Positions 1-5,771 of a DNA stretch of 5,828 bases are shown piece after piece. This DNA comes from JBAROU01 sp049642385 (GTDB taxonomy: Bacteria; Chloroflexota; Dehalococcoidia; DSTF01; RBG-16-68-14). Both the position numbers and the translations under genes were made by a program. The stretch covers positions 1 through 5,828 of the forward strand of contig JBAROU010000085.1 in assembly GCA_049642385.1 (NCBI GenBank), in the 5' to 3' direction. The notes below the pieces were generated by a model. The model had not been told where the DNA came from and ran no database searches. It saw nothing but the letters and a program-made list of their open reading frames with translations. The number at the start of each line of letters is the position of its first letter. The first letter of the stretch is position 1.

Positions 1-65
1 CCCTGCGCCCGAAGCCAGCCCGCCGCGGCGGGCTGGGCCGGCGTCGCTACCGGAGGCGCGCGTGA
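1..65 (+). CDS. C-terminal tail of an upstream gene, highly basic (partial)
   Basis: An open frame enters from the left edge in the frame of position 3 and stops at TGA 63-65. It encodes about 20 residues (LRPKPARRGGLGRRRYRRRA), of which ten are Arg or Lys. The stop overlaps the GTG start of the next gene as GTGA, the standard geometry of translationally coupled genes, which is the main reason to believe this frame. The other two plus frames are also open here (one stops at 91-93, the other runs into the next gene), so this is a choice on geometry rather than proof. Arg/Gly-rich basic tails occur on RNA-binding proteins such as DEAD-box helicases and some ribosomal proteins, but nothing visible identifies the family. 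Confidence 0.5.
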   Translation, partial: LRPKPARRGGLGRRRYRRRA

Positions 66-367
66 CGACCGACGAAGAGACGCAGGTGCGTAAGCGCCGA
101 CGACGCCGTCGCGGGCGGCGCGGTGGCGCTGGCGCGCGGCGCGAGCCGGCGCAGGCCGCCGAAACGGCGGAAGGGCCCTCGTCGCTCGGTTGGGAGTGGC
201 GCACGTTTCCCGTGTTCTTCGCGTTCGCGGCGGGGCTGTTGCTGATGGGCATCGCGTGGCCAATTCCGGGCATCGGCGCCACGCTGTTCTTCGCGGGCAT
301 CGGCGGCGTCGCCTACGGCGTCGCGCACATCCTCACCCGCACGATCATCGCGCGTCGGCGGCGCTAG
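62..367 (+). CDS. Small two-helix membrane protein with arginine-rich N-terminus, unknown function
   Basis: This 101-residue protein matches no family I recognise. The GTG start at 62 is preceded by GGAGG (52-56) with a 5-nt spacer and overlaps the upstream stop by GTGA, so the start is well supported although the frame stays open to the left edge. Residues 10-28 are an almost pure Arg/Gly stretch and residues 29-42 an Ala/Glu/Pro-rich, probably disordered linker. Two hydrophobic segments follow (about 48-66 and 70-94) with a Pro-Gly turn between them, and the protein ends in four arginines. Under the positive-inside rule both ends face the cytoplasm, giving a hairpin in the membrane with a basic tail able to contact nucleic acid, ribosomes or acidic lipid. 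That role is inference. It is probably co-translated with the upstream gene. Confidence 0.72.
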   Translation: MTTDEETQVRKRRRRRRGRRGGAGARREPAQAAETAEGPSSLGWEWRTFPVFFAFAAGLLLMGIAWPIPGIGATLFFAGIGGVAYGVAHILTRTIIARRRR

Positions 368-470
368 GCGTCTCTTCTTGTCGCGCTGCGCTCATTGAAC
401 GCCTGCTGTTATCGTGTGTCGAGATTCTTCCGGGAACTTATCCCTGTCTCATAATTGCTAAGCTGGCGAC
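368..470 (+). other. AT-richer intergenic gap before the orphan anchored protein
   Basis: This gap of about 100 bp has no supported gene and no tRNA-like fold. It is AT-richer than the flanking DNA on its left and marks the point where composition changes. A 6-bp inverted pair (366-371 with 399-404) encloses a long loop and has no T-tract, so I do not call it a terminator. The right end carries the candidate promoter described separately. A second -10-like hexamer, CATAAT (450-455), lies slightly upstream without a convincing -35 box. Confidence 0.5.
456..464 (+). promoter_or_regulatory. Candidate extended -10 promoter, leaderless spacing
   Basis: TGCTAAGCT reads as an extended -10 element (TG, one base, TAnnnT) ending 6 nt before the ATG at 471. 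Transcription normally starts about 6-8 nt after the -10 box, which would put the first transcribed base at or next to the ATG. No Shine-Dalgarno sequence precedes this ATG, in keeping with a leaderless message. No good -35 hexamer is visible. CATAAT at 450-455 is an alternative that would give a leader of about 9 nt. Confidence 0.42.
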
Positions 471-1100
471 ATGGTGGAATCAGCTCCTCCGCAAGCAATC
501 TCCACTGGGGAGTGGATCACGATTGGCCTTACTGCCGCTGGACTCATTGTGGCGGTGGCGGGCATCGTGATTGCCTGGAAGATGCTCCGGAGGCCAGCGA
601 CGACCATCACTGCCGGCTTCTGGAAGGTCGAGCGTTTCAGCTCTGGCGGCCTCTTCAAAGATGCAATTCCTGTACGTGGCGTGCTGCAAGTATCGGGTTT
701 AGTTGCATTCTCGCCGATGGGTACGTCCTTTATGATCAATGGAATGAAGTGTGTGGCAAGTGCGGCGGGCAGGAGCATCATCTTGGAGGCAGTTCAAGAC
801 CATCTGAATGAGGTACACCAGGGTGGCATGTCGCTCCCATTCATGTTTCGGGAGAGCGGTACAGCGTCACTGCTACCTGATAGTTCGCTGGTTGACATCG
901 AGGTATGGATTAGATTAGCCGATGGATCGAATGTTCACGATAGACAAACGGCGCTAGCTGTAACCGGCCAGGTGATACAGGTAGAGTCAATCCAGTTTAT
1001 GCCTGAACGAACACCTCTTCAGATGGTCAAACGTAGGTACAACTTGGCGAGGCGCGCGATTAGTAAAGTCTGGGATCGCGAGAAACATGAGCCGTTCTAG
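471..1100 (+). CDS. Membrane-anchored protein of unknown function, atypical composition
   Basis: This 209-residue protein belongs to no family I recognise. A short polar N-terminus is followed by one hydrophobic helix (about residues 15-38) and then KMLRR, so by the positive-inside rule the N-terminus faces out and the remaining 170 residues face the cytoplasm. That part looks beta-rich, with alternating hydrophobic strands around 66-108 and 140-175. It ends in a basic helix (about 186-205) and has a single Cys at 94. The gene is AT-richer than its neighbours: three hand-counted 60-base lines gave 31, 31 and 28 G+C, against 39 in a line of the helicase. It uses codons rare in this window, such as TTA, AGA and ATA. 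The short gap, missing Shine-Dalgarno sequence and base composition fit a recently acquired single gene. The ATG at 471 is the first start after the promoter-like element. It converges on the minus-strand genes. Confidence 0.75.
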   Translation: MVESAPPQAISTGEWITIGLTAAGLIVAVAGIVIAWKMLRRPATTITAGFWKVERFSSGGLFKDAIPVRGVLQVSGLVAFSPMGTSFMINGMKCVASAAGRSIILEAVQDHLNEVHQGGMSLPFMFRESGTASLLPDSSLVDIEVWIRLADGSNVHDRQTALAVTGQVIQVESIQFMPERTPLQMVKRRYNLARRAISKVWDREKHEPF

Positions 1101-1110
1101 TGCAGAAGAC

Positions 1111-1206
1111 CTAGCGTGGCTGCGCCTTCGCCCGTCGCGGCCTCGCTGACCCCAACACCTTCTCTCGGATCAATTCCTGATACGGCATCGCCTCAGCCGC
1201 AATCAC
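1111..1206 (-). pseudogene. Remnant of a ribbon-helix-helix (CopG/BrnA-type) antitoxin C-terminus
   Basis: Reading from GTG 1206-1204 to TAG 1113-1111 gives 31 residues that begin VIAAEAMPYQELIREKVL and end in a basic tail. The pattern Ala-x-x-x-(Gly/Met)-Pro-Tyr-Gln-x-Leu-Ile-(Arg) is the usual last helix of CopG/BrnA-like antitoxins, which bind DNA as ribbon-helix-helix dimers and neutralise a toxin. The N-terminal strand and first helix are absent, because the frame immediately upstream is occupied by the end of the acetyltransferase gene. No toxin gene is visible. An internal ATG (1188-1186) would give 25 residues. The piece begins 4 nt after the acetyltransferase stop and could still be translated by coupling, but a decayed fragment is the simpler reading. 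The family match comes from a short motif recalled from memory, so certainty is moderate. Confidence 0.42.
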
Positions 1207-1210
1207 GGCC

Positions 1211-1681
1211 CTAGCGCAGCTCCCGCACCATCCACACCGAAGGCACGTCCTCCGGCTCGGCGGGCCAGGCGTCCTTCGTGAGCGGCCGGTAGCCCAGGCG
1301 CAGCCAGAAGTAGAGCGCCAGGCCCAGGCGCGCGGGCACGGTAACGTACACGCGCGCGAACGAGCCCGCGAGGCGCTCCTCCAGCGCGAGCGCCGCCCGC
1401 CCGCCGATGCCGAGGCGCCGCTGCGTCGGGTCGATCGCGAGGAAGCGCACGCGCGCGGCGTTGCGCTTCGGCGCGCGGACGTCGTACGCGAGCAAGCCGG
1501 CGCAATCGCCCTCGACGACGGCGAGCACGCCGTCTCCACCGATGGCCGCCTGCAGCGCGTCCTCGTCCGGCCACGCCTCGCACGCCATGTCAGACGCAAC
1601 GCCCGGCAGCCAGCGCGCGAGCGCTGCCGCGTCGTCCTTCGTGAGGGCGCGTAGGGTGGTTACTCTTCGTCGCCGAGCCAC
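1211..1681 (-). CDS. GNAT-family N-acetyltransferase
   Basis: This is a 156-residue cytoplasmic acetyltransferase that would transfer an acetyl group from acetyl-CoA to an unknown amine acceptor. Numbered from the chosen start, the GNAT core is visible. VRFLAIDPTQRRLGIGG (about 78-94) is strand 4 plus the acetyl-CoA pyrophosphate loop (Q87-R-R-L-G-I-G-G). A helix follows (ALALEERL), and GLALYFWLRLGYRPL (about 120-134) is motif B with the typical Leu-Gly-Tyr/Phe turn. Length is normal for a single-domain GNAT. I chose GTG 1681-1679, which overlaps the helicase stop (1662-1660) by 22 nt. The upstream ATG (1732) adds 17 Gly/Ala/Pro-rich residues that read like helicase-gene shadow. There is no strong ribosome binding site, so translation is probably coupled to the helicase gene. 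Nothing in the sequence indicates the substrate; antibiotic-modifying or protein-acetylating roles are both possible. Confidence 0.85.
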   Translation of the reverse strand: MARRRRVTTLRALTKDDAAALARWLPGVASDMACEAWPDEDALQAAIGGDGVLAVVEGDCAGLLAYDVRAPKRNAARVRFLAIDPTQRRLGIGGRAALALEERLAGSFARVYVTVPARLGLALYFWLRLGYRPLTKDAWPAEPEDVPSVWMVRELR

Positions 1682-4449
1682 TGGCGCACCAGGTCCGGCA
1701 TCTCGCGCAGGGGCACCCGGCGCACCGTACACGCCGGCAGCGAGTTGAGGAACGCCTTGCCGTACTTCTTGCTGTGGATCCGCGCATCGAGCACGACCAT
1801 CACGCCCCGGTCGGTCTTGCGACGGATCAGCCGTCCGAAGCCCTGCTTGAAACGCAGCACCGCCAGCGGCACCGCGTACTCGTTGAAGGGGTCTTCGTAG
1901 AGTTCCGAGCGCGCCTGGAAGATCGGGTCGTCCGGCACAGAGAAGGGCAGTCGGGCCATCACCAGCAGCGAGAGCGCTTCGCCGACGACGTCGACGCCCT
2001 CCCAGAAGCTCGCCGTGCCCAGCACGATGGTGTGCGGCTGCTCGCGCAACGTCTGAGTGAGCTGGCGCGGCGAACCGTCGACGTTGTGCGCAAGAGCGAG
2101 GATCTGCTCCTCCTCGAGCGCGCCCTTGATGCCGTTGTGCGCGGCGCGCAGGCTCGCGTGCGACGTGAACAGCGCGAGCGCGCGACCGCCGCTGGCGCGC
2201 GTCAGCTCGATCAGCGCCTGCTGGACGCCGTTCATGTAGCCGGCCTGGTTCGGCTCCGGCATGTCCTGTGGCACGAGCACCATGGTCGACTGCGCGTAAT
2301 CGAACGGCGAGCCCAGCAGCAGCTCGTTCGCCTCAGGCAGGCCGAGCGCCTGGCGCATGTAGTCGAAGCTGTCCTCTGCTGTGAGCGTAGCGCTGGTGAG
2401 TATCGCGGTCTCCTTCTGCGAGAACAGGCGCCCCTCGAGCAGCTCGGCGACACGGAGTGGCGCGCTCGCCAGACCGACATCGCCAGAACGCTGCTGCGTG
2501 AGCCAGCAGATCGTGTTGGCGTCGTCGCGCATGACGATTTGGGTCATGCCCTGTCGCAGTGTGACGCCCGCCTGCGCCAGGTCGGCCGCCTCCGTGGCGA
2601 GGGACTCGTAGTCCAGTAGGGTCGTCGCATCAGGCGACTGGAGGCCTTCGTTGAGCTGCTGCAGCGCTGAGACCACGCGGCCCAGCGCTGCGCCCAGGTT
2701 TTCCCATGCCAGTTCGACATCGGCCCAGTCCGGCTGCACGCGCGTGGCGCGACTGATCAGGAGCCGGTCCTCGTAGCCGGACTCCCGCGTGAGCTGCTGG
2801 CGTAGGAAACCGGAGATGCGCAGAAAGAAATCGGGGAGGCGCTCGCGGGCGCGCTCGACGGCGTCCTCGGCATCCGAGGCATGCGCGAGGAGCTCGCGGT
2901 TCGTGTCGATCTGCGAGGCGAGGCCGCGCGCGGCGTTGCGCAGCCCCGCGACGAGCCCGCCGCCGCCGCGCCCGGCCACGCGTTCAAGCAACGTCGTCAG
3001 GTCGCCCTCCTGCGCGAAGAACCCGAATTGCTGCGTCGCCTCCGCCTCCAGGTGCTGCGCTTCGTCCACGATCAGGTGGTCATACTCCGGGATCACGCCG
3101 CCGCCGACAGCGAGGTCGGAGAGGAGCAGTGCGTGGTTCACGACAAGCAGGTGCGCCGCCTCGGCCCGCCTGCGTGCGCGCAGCAGAAAGCACGAGCCGT
3201 CCTTCACGAACGGGCACTGTATCTGCATGCAACCCTCGTTAGCGGCGCTCAGCCGGTTCCACACAGTATCCTCGCCCTGCGAAAGGCGGATCTCCGCGCG
3301 GTCGCCGGTGTCCGTGTGGGGGAGCCAGAGCAGCAGGCGCACGAGCAGCTTCGCCTCATCCGAGGTGATGTTCTGCGAGCGCCGCAGGTTCGACCAGCGC
3401 AGCAGGCACAGGTAGTTGCGCCGGCCTTTGAGCTGCGCAGCGCGCAGCTCGCTGTCGCCACCGATGATCTGCTGCACGACGGGGATGTCCTTCCCCATCA
3501 GTTGCTCCTGCAGGTTGATCGTATTCGTCGAAACGACGACGCGCGTGCTATTCGCGAGGGCGTAGCGCGCGGCCGGCAGCAGATAGGCAAGCGACTTGCC
3601 GATGCCTGTGCCCGCTTCGACGAGGAGGTGCTCGCTGTTATTCAGCGCCTCGGTGACGGCATGCGCCATCTGCACCTGCTCCGGCCTCTCCTCGAACTCC
3701 TCGATCACCTTCGGTGCGGTGACCGTCAGGTCGCGTTCGATCTCCTGTACGTCGATCGTCTCAGGTTTGTCGCCGCCGATGCGGATCGGTCCGCCTGAGG
3801 CGGACGGCGGTCGCACCGCGCCGTGCACGAGGCCGGGCGTCTCGGCGCCGGCCATCGCCGGATGTTCGTCCGAAACCTCGCGTAGCAGGTAGCGCAGCGG
3901 CCAGTCGGTGACCGACGCGATGCGTTCGGCTTCGGCAAGCAGCGGCGCTGGCAGCGCGGCGAGCCGTTCGCGCAGCGCGAGAAAAACGCTGCGCGCGGCG
4001 TCCGCGTCGGCCAGCGCGCGGTGACGCACCGGGAAGTCGATCTCCAAATGTCGTGCGATGGCGCGTAGGCTGTGCTCGAGCAGGTCGGGCAGGAGCAGGC
4101 TGGCCAGCTCCTGCGTGTCGTACGATGGGCCGGACGGCCGCACCCAGGCACGGTCGAGGAAGTCAAGATCGAACGCCACGTTCTGGCCGACGACCGGTGC
4201 CGCGCCGATGAACGCCGCGAAGTCGCCCGCGATCTCCGCGAACTGGGGCGCACCGGCAACATCGGCGTTACTGATGCCGGTCAGGCACTGGATGCGATAG
4301 GGGATGTGCTGCTTCGGGTCGACGAACGTGCTGAACGTCTCGCAACCGCCGTTCAGGTCGAAGCGGACGGCGCCCACCTCCATGATGGTGTCGCGGTCGG
4401 GGTCCAGGCCCGTCGTCTCAAGGTCCAGGGCAACGTAGGTGCGGGGCAT
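1660..4449 (-). CDS. dinG: Bifunctional DEDDh exonuclease / DinG-type ATP-dependent helicase
   Basis: This 929-residue protein has the length of exonuclease-fused DinG proteins such as that of Bacillus subtilis. Residues 1-165 are a DnaQ-like 3'-5' exonuclease: D9-x-E11 (Exo I), N90...D94 (Exo II), H143-x4-D148 (Exo III, DEDDh type). A linker (about 166-248) joins an XPD/DinG superfamily 2 helicase: Walker A AGTGIGKS (279-286), DEAQ box D462-Q465, motif III TSATLT (685-690), motif V region GTASFWEGVD (811-820), motif VI QGFGRLIRR (869-877). Four cysteines, C348, C407, C412 and C420, lie between Walker A and the DEAQ box with the C-x4-C spacing of iron-sulfur DinG/XPD enzymes, so a 4Fe-4S cluster is likely. 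The family unwinds DNA, R-loops and G-quadruplexes 5'-3'; the fused nuclease may trim products. ATG 4449 begins exactly at the exonuclease strand; the frame is open further upstream but without homology. It has its own promoter candidate. Confidence 0.95.
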   Translation of the reverse strand: MPRTYVALDLETTGLDPDRDTIMEVGAVRFDLNGGCETFSTFVDPKQHIPYRIQCLTGISNADVAGAPQFAEIAGDFAAFIGAAPVVGQNVAFDLDFLDRAWVRPSGPSYDTQELASLLLPDLLEHSLRAIARHLEIDFPVRHRALADADAARSVFLALRERLAALPAPLLAEAERIASVTDWPLRYLLREVSDEHPAMAGAETPGLVHGAVRPPSASGGPIRIGGDKPETIDVQEIERDLTVTAPKVIEEFEERPEQVQMAHAVTEALNNSEHLLVEAGTGIGKSLAYLLPAARYALANSTRVVVSTNTINLQEQLMGKDIPVVQQIIGGDSELRAAQLKGRRNYLCLLRWSNLRRSQNITSDEAKLLVRLLLWLPHTDTGDRAEIRLSQGEDTVWNRLSAANEGCMQIQCPFVKDGSCFLLRARRRAEAAHLLVVNHALLLSDLAVGGGVIPEYDHLIVDEAQHLEAEATQQFGFFAQEGDLTTLLERVAGRGGGGLVAGLRNAARGLASQIDTNRELLAHASDAEDAVERARERLPDFFLRISGFLRQQLTRESGYEDRLLISRATRVQPDWADVELAWENLGAALGRVVSALQQLNEGLQSPDATTLLDYESLATEAADLAQAGVTLRQGMTQIVMRDDANTICWLTQQRSGDVGLASAPLRVAELLEGRLFSQKETAILTSATLTAEDSFDYMRQALGLPEANELLLGSPFDYAQSTMVLVPQDMPEPNQAGYMNGVQQALIELTRASGGRALALFTSHASLRAAHNGIKGALEEEQILALAHNVDGSPRQLTQTLREQPHTIVLGTASFWEGVDVVGEALSLLVMARLPFSVPDDPIFQARSELYEDPFNEYAVPLAVLRFKQGFGRLIRRKTDRGVMVVLDARIHSKKYGKAFLNSLPACTVRRVPLREMPDLVRQWLGDEE

Positions 4450-4459
4450 GCTCGGCGCC

Positions 4460-4468
4460 AGTGTAGCA
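4460..4468 (-). promoter_or_regulatory. Candidate extended -10 promoter for the exonuclease-helicase gene
   Basis: On the minus strand TGCTACACT is an extended -10 box (TG, one base, TACACT; five of six bases match TATAAT). It ends 10 nt before the helicase ATG at 4449. A start point 6-8 nt downstream would leave a leader of only about 2-4 nt. The 10-nt gap (GGCGCCGAGC) has no clear Shine-Dalgarno sequence. No convincing -35 hexamer is visible 16-18 nt upstream, which extended -10 promoters can tolerate. Confidence 0.5.
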
Positions 4469-4514
4469 CGGGCGTGAGGAACAGAACAGATGCGCGAACC
4501 AGCACACCGCTCGG

Positions 4515-4589
4515 GCCGGGGAGTGCAGAGGGGCGAGCCCCTCTGCCGGGGGTCTTGGGGGTGTCCCCCGGATGCGCTACTCCCCCGGC
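4515..4589. repeat. Composite palindromic element (three-armed, REP-like)
   Basis: This element holds three nested inverted repeats. Arm A is a perfect 9-bp stem, GCAGAGGGG (4525-4533) with CCCCTCTGC (4538-4546), closed by the tetraloop CGAG. Arm B pairs CCGGGGG (4546-4552) with CCCCCGG (4565-4571), or alternatively G4557-4561 with C4565-4569. An outer stem pairs GCCGGGGAGT (4515-4524) with ACTCCCCCGGC (4579-4589), with one bulged C, and encloses both. The element fills most of the gap between the PHP and helicase genes and overlaps the PHP stop codon. No T-tract follows on either strand, so it is not a classical intrinsic terminator, though it could slow transcription or protect the PHP mRNA 3' end. 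The form resembles dispersed REP-type repeats; only one copy is present here, so repetition is inference. Confidence 0.6.
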
Positions 4590-5296
4590 TGCACCGCCTC
4601 ACCCATGCTCGTCTCCGTGAAGCGCTGGAGGTTGCCGTCCAGCAGCCCGTGGCCGGCGTGGAAGCGACCGGCGTGGAACTCCTCCAGCAGCTCCTCCTGC
4701 GTCGCGCAGTCCTTCTCGAACACCGTGCAGTAGACACCGATGCCCTGCGTCGAGTGGGCGTCGCTGCCGCCGGTGCCCGGCTTGCCCGCCGCCTGCGCCA
4801 CGCGCAGAGCATAGACGTTCTCCCGCACGGTGTTCGCGCCGTTCAGCACCTCGACCGCGTCGACGAGCTGGAAGACCGACAGCTTGGCCGCCGCCTCATC
4901 CGGCGTGAGCGTGAACGGCTCCTTGCCCTGGCGACGGAAGTACACCGGATCGAAGAAGTGTCGGAACGGGTGCGCGACGATGAGGAAGGCGCCCTGTTCG
5001 TCTGCCACGCGGCGTAGCGTCGCGGCGTGGCGGATGCCGCTCACGTACTCCTTCAGCCCGAGCGCGAGGATGTGGCCGAGGTCGGTCGACACTTCCATCC
5101 CGTTCGCGATGAGGAGGTCCGCGTTCTCGCGCCGGAAGTCCTGAAGGAGGAAGCGGTCCCAAAGTCGGTCGTGCTCGCTCATGTGCACCGCGGTCAGTCC
5201 GCGCGAGCGGGCTTCGGCCATGAGATCGTCGGGGTTCAGGCCGCTGTCTGACGCCCCTCGTGTCGTGTGGATGTGCATGTCGATGATCGTGCCCAT
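4577..5296 (-). CDS. PHP-domain metal-dependent phosphoesterase
   Basis: This 239-residue cytoplasmic hydrolase of the polymerase-and-histidinol-phosphatase family probably cleaves a phosphate ester using a two- or three-metal centre. Visible metal-binding motifs are D6-x-H8-x-H10 (motif I), SEHD 40-43 (motif II, with Glu in place of the commoner Asp), E68 in NGMEVS followed by GH 74-75, H109 in VAHPF, and D179-x-H181 in GSDAHS. The stretch after GSDAH (about 183-215) fits the PHP-associated C-terminal segment. Relatives include histidinol phosphatase and YciV/RNase AM-type 5'-3' exoribonucleases and nucleotide phosphatases; the substrate cannot be read from sequence. ATG 5296 is chosen because motif I follows directly; the longer open frame from 5389 runs through the preceding gene. 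The last residues (QPGE) and stop lie inside the palindromic element. Its own extended -10 box lies 6 nt before the ATG. Confidence 0.9.
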   Translation of the reverse strand: MGTIIDMHIHTTRGASDSGLNPDDLMAEARSRGLTAVHMSEHDRLWDRFLLQDFRRENADLLIANGMEVSTDLGHILALGLKEYVSGIRHAATLRRVADEQGAFLIVAHPFRHFFDPVYFRRQGKEPFTLTPDEAAAKLSVFQLVDAVEVLNGANTVRENVYALRVAQAAGKPGTGGSDAHSTQGIGVYCTVFEKDCATQEELLEEFHAGRFHAGHGLLDGNLQRFTETSMGEAVQPGE

Positions 5297-5302
5297 CGCG
5301 GC

Positions 5303-5311
5303 AGTATAACA
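5303..5311 (-). promoter_or_regulatory. Candidate extended -10 promoter, leaderless spacing, for the PHP gene
   Basis: On the minus strand TGTTATACT is a strong extended -10 box (TATACT, five of six matches to TATAAT, preceded by TGn). It ends 6 nt before the PHP ATG at 5296. It lies inside the 25-nt gap after the membrane-protein stop. A start point 6-8 nt downstream coincides with the ATG itself, predicting a leaderless mRNA. The gap contains no Shine-Dalgarno sequence and no recognisable -35 box lies at the expected distance. Confidence 0.55.
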
Positions 5312-5321
5312 ACGCTGGCCG

Positions 5322-5771
5322 TTAGTCTCCGTTCGGCCCGAGCAGCGATAAGTACGGCATGATCCAGCCGAAGACCAGCACGAAGACAAGCCCCACGGCC
5401 AGCAACGGCAGGCGTGCGCGTCGCATGACGACCGCCATCGGCAGCACGGCGATCGCGGTGATCGCGAGCACGAGGATCGTGAACGCGCCGTTTGGACTGC
5501 CCAGCCGGCCGGCCGGGTTGCGCTCTTCGAGACCGGCGAGCGCCAGCCCGAGCACGAGGCCCAGCGCCGTTAGCGTCAGTACGCCGAAGACGTGGAGCAC
5601 AACCGACAGCGCGACAAACGACGTGCCCTCGGGCAGCACCTGGCCTAGCAGCGCGCTGTTCGCTCGCGCCCGCACGAGCGCGATGGCGACGATGGGCGAC
5701 AACACGATCGCCAGCGCGTAGCCGCAGACGAAGCCTGCCAGCGCCTCGGCCACGGCTAGCCGTTTTCCCAC
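5322..5771 (-). CDS. Four-helix integral membrane protein of unknown function
   Basis: This 149-residue protein is dominated by four hydrophobic segments, about residues 8-33, 52-81, 96-117 and 120-143. Basic residues lie in the N-terminus (GKR) and in the loops at 34-36 (RAR) and 117-120 (RRAR). There is no signal peptide distinct from the first helix, no catalytic motif, and no family I recognise. The chosen GTG start (5771-5769) overlaps the end of the preceding gene by 16 nt. A second GTG at 5753-5751, 2 nt after that gene's stop, would give 143 residues and is almost as plausible; neither has a strong ribosome binding site, so translational coupling is likely. It precedes the PHP gene by 25 nt. 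A transport, sensing or structural role cannot be told apart from sequence. Confidence 0.78.
   Translation of the reverse strand: MGKRLAVAEALAGFVCGYALAIVLSPIVAIALVRARANSALLGQVLPEGTSFVALSVVLHVFGVLTLTALGLVLGLALAGLEERNPAGRLGSPNGAFTILVLAITAIAVLPMAVVMRRARLPLLAVGLVFVLVFGWIMPYLSLLGPNGD

Noticed and set aside
83..120. Short repeat or CRISPR-like pattern in the CG-rich tract
   Set aside because: It is a run of arginine codons with irregular spacing, without spacers or conserved repeats.
366..404. Terminator after the small membrane protein
   Set aside because: There is only a 6-bp inverted pair with a 27-nt loop and no T-tract.
1203..1599. Minus-strand frames overlapping the acetyltransferase gene
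   Set aside because: They are composition shadows of the GNAT gene. Only the short piece after the GNAT stop looks protein-like.
1682..1732. Longer acetyltransferase from ATG 1732
   Set aside because: The added residues are Gly/Ala/Pro-rich and wholly inside the helicase coding region. The GNAT fold starts just after the later GTG.
1774..3798. Long plus-strand open frames opposite the helicase gene (for example 1774-2619 and 2881-3798)
   Set aside because: They are Arg/Ala/Leu-rich shadows of a GC-rich gene whose minus-strand frame has clear helicase and exonuclease motifs. No domain is recognisable in them.
4515..4571. Rho-independent terminator for the PHP gene
   Set aside because: The stems are strong, but no run of T follows on the minus strand after the last stem; the downstream bases remain GC-rich.
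4450..4812. N-terminal extension of the helicase frame to 1050 residues
   Set aside because: The extra 121 residues are Arg/Ser/Ala-rich, run through the palindrome and the PHP gene, and precede a perfect exonuclease strand that starts right after ATG 4449.
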